The position numbers were made by a program, and so were the translations under genes. A stretch of 64,000 bases of DNA, from assembly GCF_002217925.1 (NCBI RefSeq), contig NZ_BCMF01000003.1:62001-126000 (forward strand), written 5' to 3'. The number at the start of each line of letters is the position of its first letter. Position 1 is the stretch's first letter. Below are positions 7,572-16,873 of the stretch, piece by piece. Below the pieces are notes generated by a model. It saw only the letters and a list, made by a program, of their open reading frames with translations, was not told where the DNA came from and did no database searches. The DNA is from Secundilactobacillus mixtipabuli. GTDB lineage: Bacteria > Bacillota > Bacilli > Lactobacillales > Lactobacillaceae.

Positions 7572-8957
7572 ATGGAAAAAGCTTCAACGGTTTCTTTAAA
7601 GAAGGGTAAAAAACCGGAATCAGAACCAGTCGAAACGGTTGCTGACGCCAATTTACCAACTTTACCAATGAAGACGATTTTAGCCATGACGTTTGGCTGT
7701 ATTGGGGTCAACATGGCGTTTACGTTACAAGGATCGCAAATGAGCCGGATTACCCAAACGATTGGTGTTAATCCTAATAGTTTAGGCTTCTTCTTCCTGT
7801 TGCCCCCATTGTTAGGGATGTTGGTTCAGCCATTGTTAGGTAAGTATTCTGATAGTACTTGGACTAAGTTTGGCCGGCGGATTCCTTACTTGCTGGTTGG
7901 TGCCCCAATTACCGCCATTGTGATGGTGATGTTACCATTCACTGGATCCTTTGGTTTTGGTTATGGTTCTCTAACGGCGCTGATCTACGCCGCGGTTGCC
8001 ATTGCCCTGATGGATATGTTTAGTAATATCTGTTTGGCACCATTCCGGATGCTTGCTGGTGACATGGTTAACAACAAGCAAAAGAACTCAGCTTGGTCAT
8101 GGCAACAGATTTTTGGTTATGCAGGTGGTATTTTAGCTGCACTGCTGCCATACTTACTGACTAAAGTTGGTTTGGCCAACACTGCTGCTAAGGGTAAGGT
8201 CCCAGATACCGTTATTTGGGCTTACTTGATTGGGGCTGCTATTCTGTTAGTGACCTGCGCAGTGACTATTTTCAACGTCCATGAATACGATCCAGAAACT
8301 TACGCTAAGTATCACCAAATCGCCGTTAAGACGAAAGCAACCTCAGTTAGTCTGTGGCAATTAGTTAAAAAAGCACCACGCTCATTCTGGGAATTAGCAG
8401 TTGTTCAATTATTCAGTTGGATCGGGATCATGTACACCTGGACTTACGCAACGGGTGCCATGGCTAAGAACATTTGGAACACCACCAACCCAACTTCAGC
8501 CGGCTTCCAAGCCGCTGGTAACTGGTATGGTGTCATGACGGCCTTCTACAGTGTTGCCGCATTGCTTTGGGGCTTCGTTTATGCTAAAACTAAGCCTAAT
8601 CAGCGTAAATTCTGGTACTCATTTGGCCTATTTGCGGATGCATTGAGCATCATCATTGTTGCCCTGACGCATAATCAGTGGATCGCACTGGCTGCGTTTG
8701 CCCTTTATGGTATCGGGAACTTTACCATTAATACTTTACCATTCACAATGCTGACCTCTTCATTGCATGGTGAAAATGAAGGTTCTTACTTGGGATTATT
8801 CAATATTGCGGTCTGCATGCCGCAAATCATCGGTTCTTTGCTCAGCTTCTGGCTCTTCCCACTGTTAGGAAACAGTCAACCAATGATGATGATCTTTGGC
8901 TTCATTGCAATGATCATCGGTGGACTCTCAGTCGCCATTGTACATGAAGGTAAGTAG
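7572..8957 (+). CDS. SLC45-type MFS sugar:proton symporter
   Basis: A 461-residue major facilitator protein with twelve predicted helices. It opens with a hydrophilic tail, then the SLC45/GPH-like segment GVNMAFTLQGSQMSRITQTIG and the cytoplasmic loop GKYSDSTWTKFGRRIPYLLVG (D-x-S-x-x-x-x-GRRxP). These are seen in bacterial importers of maltose or sucrose-like disaccharides. Start ATG 7572 follows TGAGGAG. It is 26 bp after the glucosidase and 64 bp before the regulator, so import, hydrolysis and control sit in one unit. Confidence 0.87.
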   Translation: MEKASTVSLKKGKKPESEPVETVADANLPTLPMKTILAMTFGCIGVNMAFTLQGSQMSRITQTIGVNPNSLGFFFLLPPLLGMLVQPLLGKYSDSTWTKFGRRIPYLLVGAPITAIVMVMLPFTGSFGFGYGSLTALIYAAVAIALMDMFSNICLAPFRMLAGDMVNNKQKNSAWSWQQIFGYAGGILAALLPYLLTKVGLANTAAKGKVPDTVIWAYLIGAAILLVTCAVTIFNVHEYDPETYAKYHQIAVKTKATSVSLWQLVKKAPRSFWELAVVQLFSWIGIMYTWTYATGAMAKNIWNTTNPTSAGFQAAGNWYGVMTAFYSVAALLWGFVYAKTKPNQRKFWYSFGLFADALSIIIVALTHNQWIALAAFALYGIGNFTINTLPFTMLTSSLHGENEGSYLGLFNIAVCMPQIIGSLLSFWLFPLLGNSQPMMMIFGFIAMIIGGLSVAIVHEGK

Positions 8958-9021
8958 ACGCGACTTTTAAGTGATGAAGTTGTAAAATTCAAGTGATGAC
9001 AGGAAAGAAGGGACGGTACCA

Positions 9022-10029
9022 GTGATTACCATTAAGGACATCGCCAAAAAAGTGGGTGTTGCACCCTCAACGGTTTCACGGGTGCTAGCCAATAAAGCTG
9101 ACTTTTACACGGCGGAAACCGTTGCGAAAGTCAAAACAGCCGCTCGGGAATTAGGGTATAAAAAGAACCAGTCAGCTGCCGATTTAGTTAAACAGCACAG
9201 TAATGTGATTGCGGCGGTAGTAAGTTCCGTTAAGACTAATTTCGCGGGTGAAATCATCGAAGAAATCCAAAAGAAGGCTGCCGAGTACGGCTACAAGTTA
9301 ATCGTGGTTTACTCGCACAGTGCTGATCCCGTTGAGCAAAAGAGTGCTTTGATGACGGTGATTGAACGTCCTGTCATGGGTGTTTTGCTCTTATCGATGG
9401 CGCTGTCAGATGATAACTTAAAGTTGCTGGAAGAAGCACAGACGTCGTTTTGTTTCTTATCAATGGGCTTTGACGACGATCGGCCATTCATTAGTTCTGA
9501 CGATCTGGCCATCGGTTACCAAGCAACGAAGTACCTGATTGATAAAGGCCATCGGCGGATCGGCTTTGCCGGGCTCGACCGGTACCCCAATACGGGTCGG
9601 TTGCGGTTAGCGGGGTATCAAAAAGCGCTAGCTGAAATTGGCGTGACGCCTGAGGATCATTGGGTTCAGTCGGGTGATTACAGCTATGAATCAGGACTTA
9701 GAGCCATGCAGCAATACGGCGCAAAGACTGATTTAACGGGTGTGGTTGCCGCCAGTGATATGGTAGCCATCGGGGTTTTAAATCAGGCCCACTTGTTTAA
9801 ACTAAGCGTACCAGACGACTTATCGGTCATCGGGATTGACGGTACCGAAATGTGTGAAATCGTTCAGCCCCAGTTGACCAGTATCTCGCAAGACTTCTAT
9901 AAAATGGGCGTTGCGGGTGTTGAACGGCTTCGGCAATTAGATTTGAAACAGCAAGTCGTTAAGAACAAACAAGAATTTGTCCCCACTAAACTGATAGAAC
10001 GTGGCAGCGTGACTTATGCTGCTGAATAG
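9022..10029 (+). CDS. LacI-family transcriptional regulator (MalR-like)
   Basis: 335 residues; N-terminal helix-turn-helix (ITIKDIAKKVGVAPSTVSRVL) with the hinge helix, then a periplasmic-binding-protein-like sensor domain with the usual C-terminal region (VPDDLSVIGIDG). It starts at GTG 9022. As the third gene after a glucosidase and a disaccharide importer, it most likely represses this operon through the double TGCAAACGTTTGCA operator at 5684-5709, releasing it when a sugar binds. Confidence 0.9.
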   Translation: MITIKDIAKKVGVAPSTVSRVLANKADFYTAETVAKVKTAARELGYKKNQSAADLVKQHSNVIAAVVSSVKTNFAGEIIEEIQKKAAEYGYKLIVVYSHSADPVEQKSALMTVIERPVMGVLLLSMALSDDNLKLLEEAQTSFCFLSMGFDDDRPFISSDDLAIGYQATKYLIDKGHRRIGFAGLDRYPNTGRLRLAGYQKALAEIGVTPEDHWVQSGDYSYESGLRAMQQYGAKTDLTGVVAASDMVAIGVLNQAHLFKLSVPDDLSVIGIDGTEMCEIVQPQLTSISQDFYKMGVAGVERLRQLDLKQQVVKNKQEFVPTKLIERGSVTYAAE

Positions 10030-10033
10030 CTTA

Positions 10034-10073
10034 AAAGCTCACTGATCGTTAATTTGATCAGTGAGCTTTTTTA
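10034..10073. terminator. Terminator after the sugar operon
   Basis: AAAAGCTCACTGATC pairs with GATCAGTGAGCTTTT, followed by T; it can serve both the plus-strand operon and the convergent lipoprotein gene. Confidence 0.9.
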
Positions 10074-10081
10074 TACTTCAT

Positions 10082-10903
10082 TTATTCAGCTGAGACGGGT
10101 TTTGAGACACCAGCCGTTTTTTGGTGATCATAAATAATCCGGGTGTGCTTGCTGACTCGCGTCAGAATCAAGTAGTGATTAGCGTTTACGGTAGATCGAT
10201 AACCGCCATAGTAGTGGTAGCCAATTCGACGTGGCTGGACCCGCTTATTGAAGCTGTAATTGGTGAGCGGCAATTCGTTTGCCGTAATAATGTTAGCGTC
10301 GCCGTATTGAACCGTTTTGACCGGGTAGAGTTTGAGGCCAAATTGCTCACCGTGTGCCTGTTCAGTGGCTGTGAGCGGGTAGGAGACTGGTTTCGTATAT
10401 TTGCTAGGATTATTATGGATAGCTTCGTTGATTTTTAAATATTGCTGCAGTGCTTTGATCTGTGATGGATCGCTTTTCGATTTTTGCAGGCGTTTTAAGT
10501 CGGCCTTAATGCCGGTGATGGTGTCAGCAACCCGACTTTGCTGTGCCGCTACTCCCGAACGAAAGGCTGTTCGATCTTGCTTCTTGGCCCATTTGATTTG
10601 TTCTGCCGTGGACATTTGAGCCAGGTCGCTTAAAGTGACGCGATGTTTCCCCGTTGGCAGCATATAAGTCATTGCCTGACCGTTTTTGAGAACAAATAAC
10701 GCGCTAACAGTATCCTTATTTGTCACTTGAGTGTGAGATTGCGCAAAATGATACCACACGCGTGGCTTAGACGATTGACCGGATTTAACTAAAGCCAGTT
10801 TATGGCTAGGCTGGACCTGGGTTTGTTCATTACCGCAAGCGGTCAGGAAAAGACCAGTTAATAAAATTAATAGACTAAATAATAAGGGCTTAAAGCGGAA
10901 CAA
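10082..10903 (-). CDS. Lipoprotein of unknown function
   Basis: The start TTG at 10903 is set by a strong TAGGAGG site eight bases away, giving 273 aa. The product begins FRFKPLLFSLLILLTGLFLTAC, a lipoprotein signal with lipobox LTAC. The mature protein is Gln/Lys-rich with a helical middle (about residues 120-170) and a beta-rich C-terminal half containing GYHYYGGYRSTVNANHYLILT. It is exported and lipid-anchored. I do not recognise a family; similar lipoproteins are common in lactobacilli. Confidence 0.75.
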   Translation of the reverse strand: MFRFKPLLFSLLILLTGLFLTACGNEQTQVQPSHKLALVKSGQSSKPRVWYHFAQSHTQVTNKDTVSALFVLKNGQAMTYMLPTGKHRVTLSDLAQMSTAEQIKWAKKQDRTAFRSGVAAQQSRVADTITGIKADLKRLQKSKSDPSQIKALQQYLKINEAIHNNPSKYTKPVSYPLTATEQAHGEQFGLKLYPVKTVQYGDANIITANELPLTNYSFNKRVQPRRIGYHYYGGYRSTVNANHYLILTRVSKHTRIIYDHQKTAGVSKPVSAE

Positions 10904-11026
10904 CGGAATTCCTCCTAGAATTAATGCATTAAGACGCATGACGTTAAGCATTCATTTTACTATACTATGGGGAATAATAACATGAATGCAGTTAAATGAA
11001 AGCTAAATACTAAAAACAACCGGCTT

Positions 11027-11055
11027 TTGTCACAACTCCGGCATTTGAGTATACT
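11027..11055 (+). promoter_or_regulatory. fumC-frd promoter
   Basis: TTGTCA (11027-11032) and TATACT (11050-11055) have the ideal 17-base spacing, about 50 bases before the fumC start. Confidence 0.65.
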
Positions 11056-11108
11056 GGTGATATTAGCACGAGAGTACATAAAGCCACAAACGTAATGGAG
11101 GCCAAAAT

Positions 11109-12533
11109 ATGACAGATTTTCGAATTGAATCAGACACGATCGGTGAAGTTAAGATTCCCGCTAAGGCACTGTGGGGCGCGCAAACAGAACGCAGTCGGCA
11201 GAATTTCCCAACGGGTGAGAAGATGCCGCTAGAAATCATTAAGGCGTTATTGCAAATCAAAAAAGCCGCGGCAACCGCAAATAAGGCACTAAAGACGATT
11301 GACGGGGCCAAAGCAGATTTGATCGTGGCAGCTATTGACACGTTACTGGCGCTGAGTGACACGGCCTTACGCAAAGACTTTCCGCTGGTGGTTTACCAGA
11401 CTGGTTCAGGGACGCAAACCAATATGAACGTCAACGAAGTCGTGGCTCATCAGGCAGCCAAGCTTAATCCTGAGCTGGAGATCCTACCCAATGATGATGT
11501 GAATAAGGGTCAAAGTTCTAACGATCTTTTCCCAACGGCCATGAACATCACGGCGGCCAAGGCCGTTAGTAGTCTGGAAACGGCCACGCAACATTTGATT
11601 GATGAACTCAAAACTAAGCAAGCAAAATATTGGCGAACGGTAAAAATTGGCCGGACTCACCTGCAAGATGCGACGCCGTTGACTTTCGGCCAGGAAATTT
11701 CTGGCTGGGTCAGCGCGTTGACCCATGACCTGGATTACCTACAGACGTTGGGTAAAACGCTGAGTGAGTTGGCAATCGGCGGCACTGCGGTTGGCACTGG
11801 TTTGAACGCGGCTCCTGGTTTTGCCGATCGGATTGCTGCTAAGATGAGTGAGATTTACCACTTGCCGTTCACCGCCGACACCAATAAGTTTTACGGCTTA
11901 GCTCACCATTCAGGCCTAAATGTGGTCCATGGTGCCATCAAGACGTTAGCGGCCGATTTGATGAAAATTGCTAATGACGTGCGGTTCTTAGCTTCGGGTC
12001 CTCGTGCGGGTTATGGGGAATTGAACATCCCGGCCAATGAACCAGGGTCGTCGATCATGCCTGGTAAAGTCAACCCAACGCAAGCTGAGGCCATTACGAT
12101 GGCTGCTGTCCGGGTCATGGGTAATGACGTGGTGGTCGGCTTAGCCTCAAGCCAAGGTAATTTTGAAATGAACGTTTATAAACCCGTCCTGATTTCAGCC
12201 TTCCTCGAATCAGCTGAATTATTAACGGGGACCATGAACGGGTTTGCTGATAAAATGATTCACGGTTTAAGCGTCAACTCAGAGCGGATGGCAGAATTAG
12301 TCCACCGTTCATTGATGACCGTGACGGCGCTGTCGCCGCACATCGGTTACCACGAAAGTGCTGCGATCGCTCAAGCAGCTTTGGCAGCAGGCACAGATTT
12401 AAAAACAGCTGCTTTGAAGTCCGGTTTGCTGACAGAAGAACAGTACGATGCGTGGGTCGTGCCGATTAAGATGACCAATATTGACCAGCAGAAAGCCACC
12501 CATGACGGAACAGATCAAGGACAGGAGGGATAA
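11109..12533 (+). CDS. fumC: Class II fumarate hydratase
   Basis: 474-residue cytosolic enzyme of the fumarase/aspartase superfamily that interconverts malate and fumarate. Visible marks: TGSGTQTNMNVNEV, GRTHLQDATPLTFGQE (catalytic His region) and the signature GSSIMPGKVNPTQAE. A good AATGGAGG site precedes ATG 11109. The stop codon is one base before the fumarate reductase start, so the two are translated together. They form a short malate-to-succinate branch used by lactobacilli to dispose of reducing equivalents. Confidence 0.95.
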   Translation: MTDFRIESDTIGEVKIPAKALWGAQTERSRQNFPTGEKMPLEIIKALLQIKKAAATANKALKTIDGAKADLIVAAIDTLLALSDTALRKDFPLVVYQTGSGTQTNMNVNEVVAHQAAKLNPELEILPNDDVNKGQSSNDLFPTAMNITAAKAVSSLETATQHLIDELKTKQAKYWRTVKIGRTHLQDATPLTFGQEISGWVSALTHDLDYLQTLGKTLSELAIGGTAVGTGLNAAPGFADRIAAKMSEIYHLPFTADTNKFYGLAHHSGLNVVHGAIKTLAADLMKIANDVRFLASGPRAGYGELNIPANEPGSSIMPGKVNPTQAEAITMAAVRVMGNDVVVGLASSQGNFEMNVYKPVLISAFLESAELLTGTMNGFADKMIHGLSVNSERMAELVHRSLMTVTALSPHIGYHESAAIAQAALAAGTDLKTAALKSGLLTEEQYDAWVVPIKMTNIDQQKATHDGTDQGQEG

Positions 12534-12534
12534 G

Positions 12535-13932
12535 ATGGCAGCAAAATTTCATTTTCAACCCACCTCGCTGACGAAATTACGGAAGCACTACGACGTCATC
12601 GTCATCGGCTCAGGTGCTGCTGGCTTAACGGCTGCTATCCAAGCCCACGAATTAGGTCTATCACCCGTCATCCTTGAAAAAATGCCTCAGTTGGGCGGCA
12701 ACACCAACCGGGCGTCATCCGGGATGAACGCTGCTGAAACGACAGTTCAATTGAAGCATCGCGTGGTCGACAGTTACGCGGAATTCTACAACGAAACGTT
12801 AAAGGGCGGCGGTGGCCGCAACAACGTTGAGTTGCTGAAGTACTTTACGGAACACGCTGTGTTAGCCATTGACTGGTTAGCTGATCACCACATTGTGTTG
12901 GATGAACTCACCATTACGGGTGGTATGAGTAAGATGCGAACCCACCGGCCCCATTCTTTAGCGGCTATCGGTGGCTTTTTGGTCACGGAACTGCTGAAGC
13001 AAGTGCAGCTCGCCCATATTCCGCTGTTTGCTGGCTTAAGGGTCACCGAGCTGACCACTGATGCAGCTGGTACAGTTACCGGCGTGCGTGCCACGACGGG
13101 CAAGCAGAGCGGGCCGCTGACAGCGGATGCCGTTATTTTGGCTACTGGCGGGTTTGGCGCTAATCCAGAGATGCTGACCAAGTACCGGCCGGATTTAAAG
13201 GGCATGAAAACGACTAATCAGCCGGGAGCTACCGGTGACGGCATCAAGCTAGCGCGGGCATTAGGCGCCAAGCTGGTGGACATGGATCAAGTGCAAGTGC
13301 ATCCTACGGTTCAGCAGGATACGCCGCACGCTTATTTGATTGGTGAAGCGGTTCGTGGTGAAGGTGCCATCTTAGTTGATCAACACGGCAACCGGTTTGT
13401 TAATGAACTGGACACGCGCAAAAACGTGACAGCAGCCATTGATCAGTTAAATGAAAATGGTGCCTACCTGATTTTTGATCAGGGTATTCGCAATCGCGCT
13501 AAAGCCGTTGAGTTTTACGATTCAATCGGCTTAGTCCACACGGGTACGACCTTGACTGAACTCGCTGATCAGTTGGGCTTTGATGCGGCTACACTTCAGC
13601 AGACGGTTGCTAATTGGAACCGTGCTGTCGCCACTCAAAATGACGCAACGTTTCATCGGACCACTGGGATGGTACGCGCTATCGCCACCGCACCATTCTT
13701 CGCGATTCACATTGCGCCAGCTGTTCACTATACGATGGGCGGCATCGCTACTGATCATCAAACGGAAGTGCTTAACGAGAACGGTGCAGTGATCAAGGGG
13801 CTCTATGCCGCCGGTGAAATCGTCGGCGGCCTTCACGGCAATAACCGGATCGGTGGCAATTCCATCGCTGAAACGGTGGTATTTGGCCGCCAAGCTGGCG
13901 AGCAGGTTTTTAAGTATGTGAGTGAAAAATAG
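12535..13932 (+). CDS. FAD-dependent fumarate reductase, flavocytochrome c type (soluble)
   Basis: 465 residues from ATG 12535 with an ACAGGAGGG site inside the end of fumC. It has the FAD Rossmann motif (VIGSGAAGLTAAIQA), the substrate-binding GGNTNRASSGMNA segment, the THRPHS capping region and the flavin tail GLYAAGEIVGGLHGNNRIGGN. The catalytic Arg region (RNRAKA.. / GNRIGGN) is present. It lacks heme and FMN-bind domains, so it is not an ApbE target by itself and would need a soluble electron donor. Coupled with fumC it would reduce fumarate to succinate. Urocanate or another enoate as substrate cannot be ruled out. Confidence 0.9.
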   Translation: MAAKFHFQPTSLTKLRKHYDVIVIGSGAAGLTAAIQAHELGLSPVILEKMPQLGGNTNRASSGMNAAETTVQLKHRVVDSYAEFYNETLKGGGGRNNVELLKYFTEHAVLAIDWLADHHIVLDELTITGGMSKMRTHRPHSLAAIGGFLVTELLKQVQLAHIPLFAGLRVTELTTDAAGTVTGVRATTGKQSGPLTADAVILATGGFGANPEMLTKYRPDLKGMKTTNQPGATGDGIKLARALGAKLVDMDQVQVHPTVQQDTPHAYLIGEAVRGEGAILVDQHGNRFVNELDTRKNVTAAIDQLNENGAYLIFDQGIRNRAKAVEFYDSIGLVHTGTTLTELADQLGFDAATLQQTVANWNRAVATQNDATFHRTTGMVRAIATAPFFAIHIAPAVHYTMGGIATDHQTEVLNENGAVIKGLYAAGEIVGGLHGNNRIGGNSIAETVVFGRQAGEQVFKYVSEK

Positions 13933-14056
13933 CCTAATCGTGCTTCAAAGCTCAGATTCCGGCCATTTAACGCAAATAAGGCCCATTCCGGAAGTTCATT
14001 GGAATGAGCCTTATTCACGTTAAATTCTGGAATCTACCGAGCTTTGACGCACACTG
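13930..14056 (-). repeat. Long hairpin repeat, family A
   Basis: On the minus strand the element runs from AGTGTGCGTCAAAGCTC to GAGCTTTGAAGCACGATT and fills the whole gap between the converging frd and doc genes. Inside are the family blocks GGTAGATTCCAGAATTTAACG-like and CGTTAAATGGCCGGAATCT, then a long stem (AATAAGGC.CATTCC) that works as a terminator. Related copies lie at 18936, 44527, 49083 and, decayed, 16683. Confidence 0.8.
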
Positions 14057-14440
14057 TTATTTTTGCTTCAAATGCCCATTAAAAATGGTAAACAACTCGG
14101 TTGCTTCAACTTCATTCGCATCTACTCGATTAACTAACTCAACCAATTCATCGTTGGTAAAAGTCAGTTCATAATCGTTTAAATCGGCTAAGGTCGCTAC
14201 GGCAATCGCGGCTGTTTGTAAGTTCATATTCACAAACGGTTTACCGGAAATAATGGCGTCCAGCAAAAAGCCGGTTTTATTGGCGACCATTTCCCGCAGG
14301 TTTTGGTCATAGGCGTTAGATTGGGGAACCGCGATCACTTTGTCTAATTGTTCAGAGTGATTGATGCCGGGCTGTTGCCCGCCTCTGATGGCTAAGCGAC
14401 TGTTGATAGCGACTAATTCATCTGCTGTTAGATAACGCAT
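14057..14440 (-). CDS. Doc/Fic-fold toxin with a degenerate active-site motif
   Basis: 127 residues resembling death-on-curing proteins from end to end (start YLTADELVAINSRLAIRGGQQPG; middle REMVANKTGFLLDAII). The Doc catalytic motif HxFxNANKR is replaced by KPFVNMNLQ, so His, Lys and Arg are all missing and phosphotransferase activity is unlikely. Its start overlaps the AbrB-type antitoxin stop by one base (TAATG), the usual coupling of a toxin-antitoxin pair. It may be an inactivated toxin or have a changed role. Confidence 0.75.
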   Translation of the reverse strand: MRYLTADELVAINSRLAIRGGQQPGINHSEQLDKVIAVPQSNAYDQNLREMVANKTGFLLDAIISGKPFVNMNLQTAAIAVATLADLNDYELTFTNDELVELVNRVDANEVEATELFTIFNGHLKQK

Positions 14441-14661
14441 TAATTGTCACCCCGCATTTGGTTTAACGCACCTTCGAATTGATCGATGACCGTTTCCAAG
14501 CTTTGAAAAAATTGAGCATCGAGTTGAATATCATTTCGAAAAGAGACGTCGATGGCATCTCCCTTTTGAACAGCCAATTTACGAGCAATATTTGCGGGAA
14601 TCGTAATGGCTAATGAATTGCCAACCTGGATGATTTGACGTTGTGATTTGATTTCATTCAT
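14440..14661 (-). CDS. AbrB/MazE-like antitoxin
   Basis: 73 residues; the N-terminal swapped-hairpin domain is clear in QRQIIQVGNSLAITIPANIARKLAVQKGD. The C-terminal tail (about residues 48-73) would wrap the toxin. It directly precedes the Doc-like gene and probably represses its own promoter. AbrB-type partners are less usual for Doc than Phd, but this pairing exists in Firmicutes. Confidence 0.8.
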   Translation of the reverse strand: MNEIKSQRQIIQVGNSLAITIPANIARKLAVQKGDAIDVSFRNDIQLDAQFFQSLETVIDQFEGALNQMRGDN

Positions 14662-14829
14662 GTGCTCAATATTTCCTTTCGTTATAACAAATTCATGATT
14701 TTATAGGTAGTATAGCATATTTGAACTATTTCGGCATAATAAGTTGTAAAGGTTACCGCGAACTAGGTAAAAATGAGACTATTTTGAGGAATCAAATCAT
14801 TATAATGGCAAAAAGATTAAAAAATAATG

Positions 14830-14858
14830 TTGACATCCTCATTTGAAATGATTATGAT
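14830..14858 (+). promoter_or_regulatory. brnQ leader promoter
   Basis: TTGACA (14830-14835) and TATGAT (14853-14858) are spaced by 17 bases, directly upstream of the T-box leader. Confidence 0.75.
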
Positions 14859-14877
14859 TGGTTTTGTTAAATAAATT

Positions 14878-15147
14878 GCAAAACGCTATGAGAAAGTTAA
14901 GTAGCTGTTCAGCACCTGTAAGCGAGCTTCGTTAGGTGAGAGGAAGCCAGAGTTGAACAGTGAACATCCCTTTTGAGCGACGTACCGAAATAAAGTAACG
15001 TACGTTGGGCACTCCCATTATCGAGTTAGCGTATCGTCCTTGCGACCGTACGTGAAGAGGTTATTTTAGCGATAAAATAACAAAATAAGGTGGTACAGTG
15101 CAGAAGCACCCTTAGTTCACACAGAATGTGGACTGAGGGTGCTTTTT
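14878..15147 (+). ncRNA. T-box leader, probably isoleucine-specific
   Basis: The leader has the long stem I region, the T-box sequence AAGGTGGTACAGTGCAG (about 15086-15102) and a terminator (15104-15147: AAGCACCCTTAGTTC.. paired with ..GACTGAGGGTGCTT, then T). In the presumed specifier loop GTGAACATCCC, the codon ATC would read Ile. That fits the branched-chain amino acid carrier downstream, but the specifier assignment is by eye. Confidence 0.88.
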
Positions 15148-15277
15148 AGTTTTACATAGCGTATCAAACACATAAAGGTGGTGGTTTCCGTGGAAGGTCA
15201 GATTGAACACATTAGTCAGCTTCAAATGAATTCTCAATTATTTAGCTATCATACACATATTACGGAGGTCTTCAATC

Positions 15278-16684
15278 ATGGAACAAGTCAAAGATTTAAA
15301 TCCAAAGCCGTTATCAGTTAAACAATATCTAGTCGTCAGCTCAATGCTATTCGGTCTCTTCTTCGGTGCTGGGAATTTGATTTTCCCCATTCACTTAGGT
15401 CAATTAGCTGGTGCTCACTGGGGCATGGCTACGCTTGGTTTCCTAGTTACCGCGGTGCTCTTGCCAATGCTTTCAGTGCTGGCAGTGGCCGTTACCCGTT
15501 CAAAAGGGGTTTATGATATCGGTCGTCCCCTTGGTCCAGCGTTCGCACTGGTCTTCATGGTCATGATCCACGCCACTATCGGACCATTGTTCGGGACACC
15601 CCGGACAGCCACAATTCCATTTTCAGTTGGGGTTCAGCCACTGCTGCCTGCTAACATGGCACACGTTGGCTTGCTGGTTTTCTCAGTCCTTTTCTTCGGA
15701 ACCGCTTTTCTCGTTTCGTATAAGGAATCTAACGTCATGACCAGTGTTGGTAAAGTGCTTAATCCAGTCTTTCTGTTGATGCTGTTTGCAGTCTTTGTTA
15801 TGGGCTTTGCTCATCCAATGGGCACCGTTAGCAAAATGGCCGCTACCACGGCTTACCAGCACGCGTCATTCTTCAACGGTTTCTTACAGGGTTACAACAC
15901 AATGGATGCTTTAGCCGGCTTGGCCTTTGGGGTTACCGTTGTGACGGCCGTTAACCAACTGGGTAAAACCACACCAAAGAGTAACGCTAAGGTGACGGCT
16001 CGCGCAGGGGTCCTTGCTACCAGTATGATCGGTTTGATCTACGTTGGGTTGATCCTATTAGGTGCCACAACTTTAGGTAAATACAAAGTTTCTGCAGATG
16101 GCGGGGTTGCTTTTAACCAATTAGTCACTTACTACTTAGGTACCCTTGGTCACGCTTTGCTAGCAACACTTTTGACAGTGACCTGCTTAACCACTGCTAT
16201 CGGTTTGGTGGCAGCCTTTGCTCAAGACTTCCACAAACATTTCAGCCGTGTTAGTTACCGTCAATGGCTTGCCTTCATGTGTGCCGCTTCATTCTTGACC
16301 GCTAACTTCGGCTTGGATACCATCATCGCATGGTCGACACCAATGCTCATGTTCCTTTATCCATTTGCCATGGTACTGATCTTATTGTCAGTCTTTTCAC
16401 CACTGTTCCATCGTGACGGGGTTGTCTATGCCTTCGTTGTTGCCTTTGCTTCAGTGCCTGCCTTCTTTGATATGATCGGTGCCTTCCCAGCTGTTGTCAG
16501 TCAAAGTGCCTTTGGTAAAGCGCTGACTGGTTTCCAGCAAAGCGTTTTGCCATTCGCGAACCTGGGTATGGACTGGGTCGTTCCAGCTGTAGTTGGTTTG
16601 GTATTGGGCTTAGGTGTCCACTTCTTACGGCCAGTCTTTGCTGCCCGTCGCAGTGTTGTTTCAGAACAAGTGCATAATCGTTAG
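15278..16684 (+). CDS. brnQ: Branched-chain amino acid carrier
   Basis: 468 residues, twelve predicted helices, LIVCS family. The N-terminal segment MLFGLFFGAGNLIFPIHLGQLAG is the family signature. It imports Leu, Ile and Val with Na+ or H+. It has an ACGGAGG site and is controlled by the T-box leader before it, so it is expressed when the cognate tRNA is uncharged. It is monocistronic, and a hairpin-repeat remnant begins at its stop codon. Confidence 0.93.
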   Translation: MEQVKDLNPKPLSVKQYLVVSSMLFGLFFGAGNLIFPIHLGQLAGAHWGMATLGFLVTAVLLPMLSVLAVAVTRSKGVYDIGRPLGPAFALVFMVMIHATIGPLFGTPRTATIPFSVGVQPLLPANMAHVGLLVFSVLFFGTAFLVSYKESNVMTSVGKVLNPVFLLMLFAVFVMGFAHPMGTVSKMAATTAYQHASFFNGFLQGYNTMDALAGLAFGVTVVTAVNQLGKTTPKSNAKVTARAGVLATSMIGLIYVGLILLGATTLGKYKVSADGGVAFNQLVTYYLGTLGHALLATLLTVTCLTTAIGLVAAFAQDFHKHFSRVSYRQWLAFMCAASFLTANFGLDTIIAWSTPMLMFLYPFAMVLILLSVFSPLFHRDGVVYAFVVAFASVPAFFDMIGAFPAVVSQSAFGKALTGFQQSVLPFANLGMDWVVPAVVGLVLGLGVHFLRPVFAARRSVVSEQVHNR

Positions 16685-16795
16685 AGCGTTTGACATAACT
16701 TGGTAGATTTCAGAATGTAACGTAAAAAGCCATTTCGACGTTTTTGGTCGGAGTGGTTTTTTATGTTATCGCTGATGTAGCGTAATATAATAGTA
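16683..16795 (+). repeat. Decayed hairpin repeat, family A
   Basis: Begins AGAGCGTTTGACATAACTTGG right at the brnQ stop, continues TAGATTTCAGAATGTAACG as in the other family A copies, then has an AAAAAGCCA/TGGTTTTTTA terminator stem. The right half lacks the conserved closing block, so it looks eroded. Confidence 0.55.
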
Positions 16796-16873
16796 AGGAA
16801 ATGAAGTAGATTTTGATCCGACGCGTATAATTAAGTTAGCAATGAGTTAAATGAAGGGCAGGTGGCATGAACG

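Noticed and set aside
13180-13260. GATGDG segment of the fumarate reductase as an ApbE flavinylation site
   Set aside because: It is the normal FAD-binding region of these reductases, not the FMN-bind domain attachment motif.
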